Part shown: positions 57,456-64,000 of the stretch, one piece after another
How positions within the stretch are numbered: position 1 is the stretch's first letter
Layout of the letters: the number at the start of each line of letters is the position of its first letter
Source: Megamerina dolium
Lineage: Eukaryota > Arthropoda > Insecta > Diptera > Megamerinidae
NCBI GenBank assembly: GCA_963854835.1
Contig: OY978525.1
Span: 68,819,554-68,883,553, forward strand
Reading direction: 5' to 3'
Length of the DNA stretch: 64,000 nt
Position numbers and translations under genes: made by a program
The notes under the pieces: model-generated
Databases searched by the model: none
What the model was told of the DNA's origin: nothing
The model's input: the letters and a program-made list of their open reading frames with translations, nothing else

Positions 57456-57864
57456 GTAAGATTGTTTCTAAAGCGGAAGAACTTACCAATAAAGGCACTA
57501 TTACTTATGGACAACGCTCCCTCTCATCCAAGTAAAGCAGAATTAAAAACTGAAGATGGAAATATAATTGCCATGTTTATGCCGCCAAATGTCACCCCTC
57601 TTATCCAACCTATGGATAAAAATGCGATTAAAATAACGAAGTTATATTACAGAAACAGTTTGTTGGCTTCAATAGCAGCAAAAAACTTAGATTTGCTTGA
57701 ATCAATGAAAAATGTAACGTTGAAAGATGCTGTTACCCATTTTAAGTTTAATGGGAAACGAGGAGGACCCTGAATATAACATTCCATTAAGTATTCTGAA
57801 AGACAAATGGAGTGCAGAAATAAACTCTTTAATGCGAATGTCAGTTCAGGACTTGAGTCCTCAG

Positions 57865-57916
57865 GTAGAAGTTTTACGACACACTTTGAAATCATTATTA
57901 CTTTTTTCTATTTTAG
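57865..57916 (+). other. 52-bp intron in the pogo/Tigger transposase
   Basis: GTAGAA...TCTATTTTAG with a pyrimidine-rich end. Splicing joins ...LSPQ to VEFTLPMVREW in frame. Confidence 0.7.
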
Positions 57917-58436
57917 GTTGAGTTTACATTGCCAATGGTTCGAGAGTGGAACGATGACCCTTGTGTTGATGATACCACCGAAATCCATGAAATTGAAGAA
58001 AGTGACGATGATGATTGTATTGCCGAAGACCCCATAAAGAAAATTGCAAGTGAGGCAGTTGAAATCGTTAACAAGGCATTGCAATGGGCTGGAGATGCAA
58101 TGGTAGATCAAAGCGACATGAGTGTACTTAGACGCTTAAGGGAGAAAGCAGTATTTCAGCTATTAGAAAGGAAAAAGCAGCAGAAAAAGATAACGGATTT
58201 TTTTAATGAATAAATCTAATGCGAAATTTTATTCGCAATTTAATATGTATGTTCATACCCATGAACATACTAATGGCAATAATAAAATACTTTTACATTT
58301 AAATGTGTAAAAATCCTGAATTTAGCAATTTGAAGTTATTTTGCGTCTTCAAGTTCGACAATCGCTAACGTGAACATTTTCACTAACGTGAACTCCCTTG
58401 GTTTTAATTAGTTCACGTTACCGCGAGTGCACTGTA

Positions 58437-58764
58437 CTTTTATATGTGCCTATGTATGAATCCGACGATGAACATTGAAATTATATGTAATAATTATAAA
58501 TTATTTTTGCACAGAGATATGCGAAATTTATCATATGTAATATTTGAATAAGTCTGTTCTGAAAAAAATTATTTATATCCAAAATTTATTCAAATTAAAT
58601 TTAAATCTTTCTGTTGAAAGATTGGATGCCATTTTTCACTAATAATTCAGTCCATTGAATGCCTTTGACAAATTCAACTACCGTTTTTGCACTCACTTCT
58701 TCGCTCTCTTCGCTGGCTTCGGTTTTACTACGAGCGAAAGACATATATATACGCATGCCTAGCA
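58437..58764. other. Flank, unassigned
   Basis: No supported gene. The minus-strand frame across 58601-58888 has no recognised family. The palindrome begins no later than 58765. Confidence 0.4.
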
Positions 58765-59117
58765 TAATATGATAGTTTTCCATTCTAGAATACATGCAAT
58801 CGACAACGCAGCATTGGATCGAATTCAGTTTAGCAATTTTTAACGATTTTGTCATTCTTGCCAGACACACAAAATCAAGAGGAGGCATATGTGTGTGCCT
58901 GTGCTTATGTATGCTTACAAGTGGCGAAATATATATGTAGCTTATGGTCGATTGTTACTGTTTTGTACCTTTATATTTGAGTTAAGTACTTTGAGTACAA
59001 TATTAGAAATATATTATGAAAATTCGATGACTTTAGGCTCTGAAGTATGTATGTGTGTATATGTGGAATAGCAAAATGACCAATTTCAATGATTATGCAC
59101 ATTAACTCATTGGTCAA

Positions 59118-59272
<155 letters not shown>

Positions 59273-59388
59273 CAGTCGAACTTCTCTATAGTGAACTTCT
59301 ATACAATGAAGCTCTCCGTATTATGAATTGATTTCAAACACACAACTTTTTCGTTCCAATTTCATTGTATTTTATATATATATATATG

Positions 59389-59440
<52 letters not shown>
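59273..59440 (+). repeat. Tandem duplicate of a pogo-like terminus plus TA spacer
   Basis: The first about 98 bases of the element at 59441 are present here as well (CAGTCGAACTTCTCTATAGT...), followed by TA spacer; the unit length is 168 bp. The mirror copy ends at 63497. Confidence 0.85.
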
Positions 59441-60186
59441 CAGTCGAACTTCTCTATAGTGAACTTCTATACAATGAAGCTCTCCGTATTATGAATTGAT
59501 TTCAAACACACAACTTTTTCGTTCCAATTTCATTGTATTTTGATCTCCTTATAATGAATTTCCATACAATGAAGTTTTCTATACAATGAAGCAATTTTGC
59601 AGGTGTAAATTTGACTCACATGCGTTTTTGTCTCCATATAATGAATTTTTCAAACAATATTCTGGAAACTCGTGGAGTTCCGGCTATGGCAGGTACATAT
59701 TTATTAATTAGTTTTGTGTGCATACATACATATTTTAATCCGAATGCCAAATAAATGTGTGATGTACATAAATTTTACATTTATAGAGTCAGATAACGAT
59801 GAAGAAGAACCGGCCGGTGAAGAATTGGCTGACGTCAATAAGACGATACCTACATTGGAGCACGTTTCTTCATCAATTGATGTACTTTGAACTTTTGTGG
59901 AGATGAGGAGTAACGTGCCGACTAATGTATTTAAATCTCTTAATGTATTAGAAGGTTTTGTTGAGGAAGAGAAATGGAAGAGTGTCATCCAAACTAAAAT
60001 ACCTGATTATTTTAAATAAAAATGGAAAAAAATATAATTTTTATATAATGGTTTTGTTATTTGGTATTAGAAGGTTTTATTGTGAAAGAAAAATGGAAAA
60101 CTGTAACCCAAACTAATATATGAAGTTTCTATATAATGAAGTGATTTTCTGGTCCCGTCAAGATTCATTATAGGGAAGTTCGACAG
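59441..60186 (+). mobile_element. Deleted pogo/Tigger-like element, left arm
   Basis: 746 bp with ends CAGTCGAACTTCTCTATAGT and, inverted, CTGTCGAACTTCCCTATAAT, flanked by TA (59439-59440, 60187-60188). It keeps only a transposase tail. It belongs to a different family from 56311-58434. Confidence 0.82.
59786..60019 (+). pseudogene. C-terminal tail of a pogo/Tigger-like transposase, left arm
   Basis: The frame reads ESDNDEEEPAGEELADVNKT, IPTLEHVSSSIDVL, a TGA stop, then VFKSLNVLEGFVEEEKWKSV and IPDYFK before TAA at 60017-60019. Acidic spacer plus short helical end is usual for this family. The DNA-binding and catalytic domains are absent. Confidence 0.65.
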
Positions 60187-60672
<486 letters not shown>

Positions 60673-60751
<79 letters not shown>

Positions 60752-60798
60752 TATATAGATATATATATATATATATATATAGATATATAGATATATAT

Positions 60799-60855
<57 letters not shown>
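60673..60855. repeat. (TA)n microsatellite with TAGATA units
   Basis: TA with TGTATA and TAGATA interruptions. Confidence 0.92.
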
Positions 60856-60858
<3 letters not shown>

Positions 60859-60892
60859 GATAGTTCATGACCAATGAGTTAATGTGCATATA

Positions 60893-61038
60893 CAGGGTTA
60901 TCCATTTTGCGGTAAATGTAAATAAAACACATATAAAATATTTTTTATCATGATATTTCTTTTTTATTATAAAGTTTGAACGTTGACATTATGTGTGAAA
61001 TACTACATCATTTAAATGACCACCACTGCTGTAAGTGA
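60893..61038 (-). mobile_element. 3' terminal fragment of the 28853-type mariner, left arm
   Basis: AGGGTTATCCATTTTGCGGT, then sequence identical in large part to 29870-30014 inverted, but lacking a 9-base stretch near the end. It is joined at 61038 to a truncated SINE. Confidence 0.82.
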
Positions 61039-61535
<497 letters not shown>

Positions 61536-61538
61536 TAT

Positions 61539-61715
61539 CAGTGGTTAGTGTGTTCGCCTTCTGATCTGTAGGTCGTGGTTCAATACCCGGCTGATACATA
61601 ACAAAATTAATATCGAAAATATTTTTCTTTCGAACGGTACCCACCTGTCGGCAAGCAATTGGCAATACTTCCGACAGTAACAACTTGCCATGAAAAAGCT
61701 TCTAAAAAGAACTCT
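61539..61715 (+). repeat. Truncated tRNA-derived SINE, right of the palindrome centre
   Basis: Mirror of 61039-61224, but the first bases of the head (GCCGTAGCT) are replaced by TAGTATAT, the main visible asymmetry of the palindrome. Confidence 0.85.
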
Positions 61716-61859
61716 CACTTACAGCAGTGGTGGTCATTTAAATGATGTAGTATTTCACACATAATGTCAACGTTCAAACTTTATAATAAAAAAGAAATAT
61801 CATGATAAAAAATATTTTATATGTGTTTTATTTACATTTACCGCAAAATGGATAACCCT
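61716..61859 (+). mobile_element. 3' terminal fragment of the 28853-type mariner, right arm
   Basis: Mirror of 60893-61038. Confidence 0.82.
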
Positions 61860-61894
61860 GTATATGCACATTAACTCATTGGTCATGAACTATC

Positions 61895-61897
<3 letters not shown>

Positions 61898-61972
<75 letters not shown>

Positions 61973-62003
61973 ATATATCTATATATATATATATATATAT
62001 ATC

Positions 62004-62087
<84 letters not shown>
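61898..62087. repeat. (TA)n microsatellite, right arm
   Basis: Mirror of 60673-60855 with TCTATA interruptions. Confidence 0.92.
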
Positions 62088-62581
<494 letters not shown>

Positions 62582-63327
62582 CTGTCGAACTTCCCTATAA
62601 TGAATCTTGACGGGACCAGAAAATCACTTCATTATATAGAAACTTCATATATTAGTTTGGGTTACAGTTTTCCATTTTTCTTTCACAATAAAACCTTCTA
62701 ATACCAAATAACAAAACCATTATATAAAAATTATATTTTTTTCCATTTTTATTTAAAATAATCAGGTATTTTAGTTTGGATGACACTCTTCCATTTCTCT
62801 TCCTCAACAAAACCTTCTAATACATTAAGAGATTTAAATACATTAGTCGGCACGTTACTCCTCATCTCCACAAAAGTTCAAAGTACATCAATTGATGAAG
62901 AAACGTGCTCCAATGTAGGTATCGTCTTATTGACGTCAGCCAATTCTTCACCGGCCGGTTCTTCTTCATCGTTATCTGACTCTATAAATGTAAAATTTAT
63001 GTACATCACACATTTATTTGGCATTCGGATTAAAATATGTATGTATGCACACAAAACTAATTAATAAATATGTACCTGCCATAGCCGGAACTCCACGAGT
63101 TTCCAGAATATTGTTTGAAAAATTCATTATATGGAGACAAAAACGCATGTGAGTCAAATTTACACCTGCAAAATTGCTTCATTGTATAGAAAACTTCATT
63201 GTATGGAAATTCATTATAAGGAGATCAAAATACAATGAAATTGGAACGAAAAAGTTGTGTGTTTGAAATCAATTCATAATACGGAGAGCTTCATTGTATA
63301 GAAGTTCACTATAGAGAAGTTCGACTG
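62582..63327 (-). mobile_element. Deleted pogo/Tigger-like element, right arm
   Basis: Mirror of 59441-60186, also exactly 746 bp, with the same transposase tail (62749-62982) and the same in-frame stop. A 168-bp duplicate of its outer end follows to 63497. Confidence 0.85.
62749..62982 (-). pseudogene. C-terminal tail of a pogo/Tigger-like transposase, right arm
   Basis: Mirror of 59786-60019; same residues and same premature stop. Confidence 0.65.
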
Positions 63328-63381
<54 letters not shown>

Positions 63382-63497
63382 CATATATATATATATAAAA
63401 TACAATGAAATTGGAACGAAAAAGTTGTGTGTTTGAAATCAATTCATAATACGGAGAGCTTCATTGTATAGAAGTTCACTATAGAGAAGTTCGACTG

Positions 63498-63579
<82 letters not shown>

Positions 63580-63604
63580 GTATATATATATATATATATT
63601 ATAT

Positions 63605-63635
<31 letters not shown>

Positions 63636-63636
63636 A
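63498..63636. repeat. (TA)n microsatellite, right arm
   Basis: Mirror of 59118-59272 but with more TTATATTA interruptions. Confidence 0.9.
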
Positions 63637-63671
63637 TATGATAGTTCTTGACCAATGAGTTAATGTGCATA

Positions 63672-64000
63672 ATCATTGAAATTGGTCATTTTGCTATTCC
63701 ACATATACACACATACATACTTCAGAGCCTAAAGTCATCGAATTTTCATAATATATTTCTAATATTGTACTCAAAGTACTTAACTCAAATATAAAGGTAC
63801 AAAACAGTAACAATCGACCATAAGCTACATATATATTTCGCCACTTGTAAGCATACATAAGCACAGGCACACACATATGCCTCCTCTTGATTTTGTGTGT
63901 CTGGCAAGAATGACAAAATCGTTAAAAATTGCTAAACTGAATTCGATCCAATGCTGCGTTGTCGATTGCATGTATTCTAGAATGGAAAACTATCATATTA
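63672..64000. other. Unique flank, mirror of 58765-59093
   Basis: Same sequence as the left arm in reverse. No recognised gene. The palindrome probably continues past the window. Confidence 0.8.

Larger units (their letters stand above)
56597..58213 (+). pseudogene. pogo/Tigger-like transposase, two introns, one apparent frameshift
   Basis: ATG at 56597 opens MSSKKSKCLQLKEKADILDS with a PSQ-type helix-turn-helix, then a CENP-B-like domain (GFNASDGWLQRFKKRYGVRL). The DDE region has YNADESGLFWKLLPDK (first Asp), LLLMDNAPSHP (second) and TPLIQPMDKNAI (third). The tail ends KKQQKKITDFFNE at 58211-58213, typical of the family. Introns are inferred at 57401-57455 and 57865-57916; removing them restores FVPQ-VRLFLKRK and LSPQ-VEFTLPMV. 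Between GKRGGP and EYNIPLSILK (about 57730-57775) the frame shifts without a splice solution, so it is either a real lesion or a sequence error. Confidence 0.85.
56311..58434 (+). mobile_element. pogo/Tigger-like DNA transposon, complete
   Basis: Perfect 24-bp terminal inverted repeats (56311-56334 and 58411-58434, starting CAGTGCACTCGCGGTAACGT) with TA on both sides (56309-56310, 58435-58436). The motif TAACGTGAAC recurs at least four times inside the left end (56325-56420) and in the right end (near 58366, 58383 and, inverted, 58411), likely transposase binding sites. 2124 bp. It holds one transposase gene with two short introns. Confidence 0.93.

Noticed and set aside
58601..59071. Host gene in the outer palindrome arm (also mirrored at 63694-63876)
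   Set aside because: Frames are short, have no recognisable domain and no convincing splice structure.

Overview
The window looks like a transposon graveyard from an insect genome, most likely a fly (Diptera). I found no host gene that I can support. The DNA is AT-rich, with (TA)n microsatellites hundreds of bases long. Nearly every readable protein belongs to a mobile element, and the mix is insect-like: jockey-, LOA-, RTE- and CR1-like LINEs, a Ty3/Gypsy family primed by tRNA-Leu, and Tc1/mariner, pogo, hAT and Harbinger DNA elements. Species cannot be fixed from sequence alone; a tephritid-like fly is only a guess.

Layout, left to right. 1-2344: the end of one Tc1-like element, then a complete but broken Tc1-like element with double inverted/direct terminal repeats, embedded in TA tracts. 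2930-7570: a decayed minus-strand LINE with RNase H. 7761-13637: Gypsy copy 1 with 437-bp LTRs. 13882-25870: a nested stack. An old Harbinger-like element (Myb/SANT-like protein plus DDE transposase) is split by a jockey-like LINE, which is itself split by Gypsy copy 2. 25940-28362: a hAT element with a near-intact transposase, 8-bp target duplication and an internal scrap of the same jockey family. 28853-30014: a mariner relative. 31261-34540: an RTE-like LINE. 34605-35186: a BED-finger hAT remnant. 37134-40515: an LTR-like repeat and two mariner-like elements sharing a perfectly identical 94-bp block. 41300-47638: a CR1-like LINE broken by a mariner and a SINE, a Gypsy integrase relic, a mariner fold-back and three SINE copies. 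48332-51480: a second LINE with RNase H. 52870-56308: low-complexity DNA, a 52-bp inverted repeat pair, an RTE scrap and a second LTR-like repeat. 56311-58434: a pogo/Tigger-like element with perfect 24-bp ends and two tiny introns. 58765-64000: a near-perfect palindrome of about 5.2 kb running off the window end.

How the parts work together. These are selfish elements rather than a pathway. The autonomous-type parts (transposases, Gag-Pol, LINE ORFs) act on their own ends; SINEs and internally deleted elements would depend on them. The most informative structures are: a conserved -1 frameshift site plus predicted H-type pseudoknot at the gag/pol junction of both Gypsy copies; the datable nesting order; the 94-bp shared block between diverged mariners; a tRNA-derived SINE family; and the terminal palindrome, which may be an assembly fold-back.
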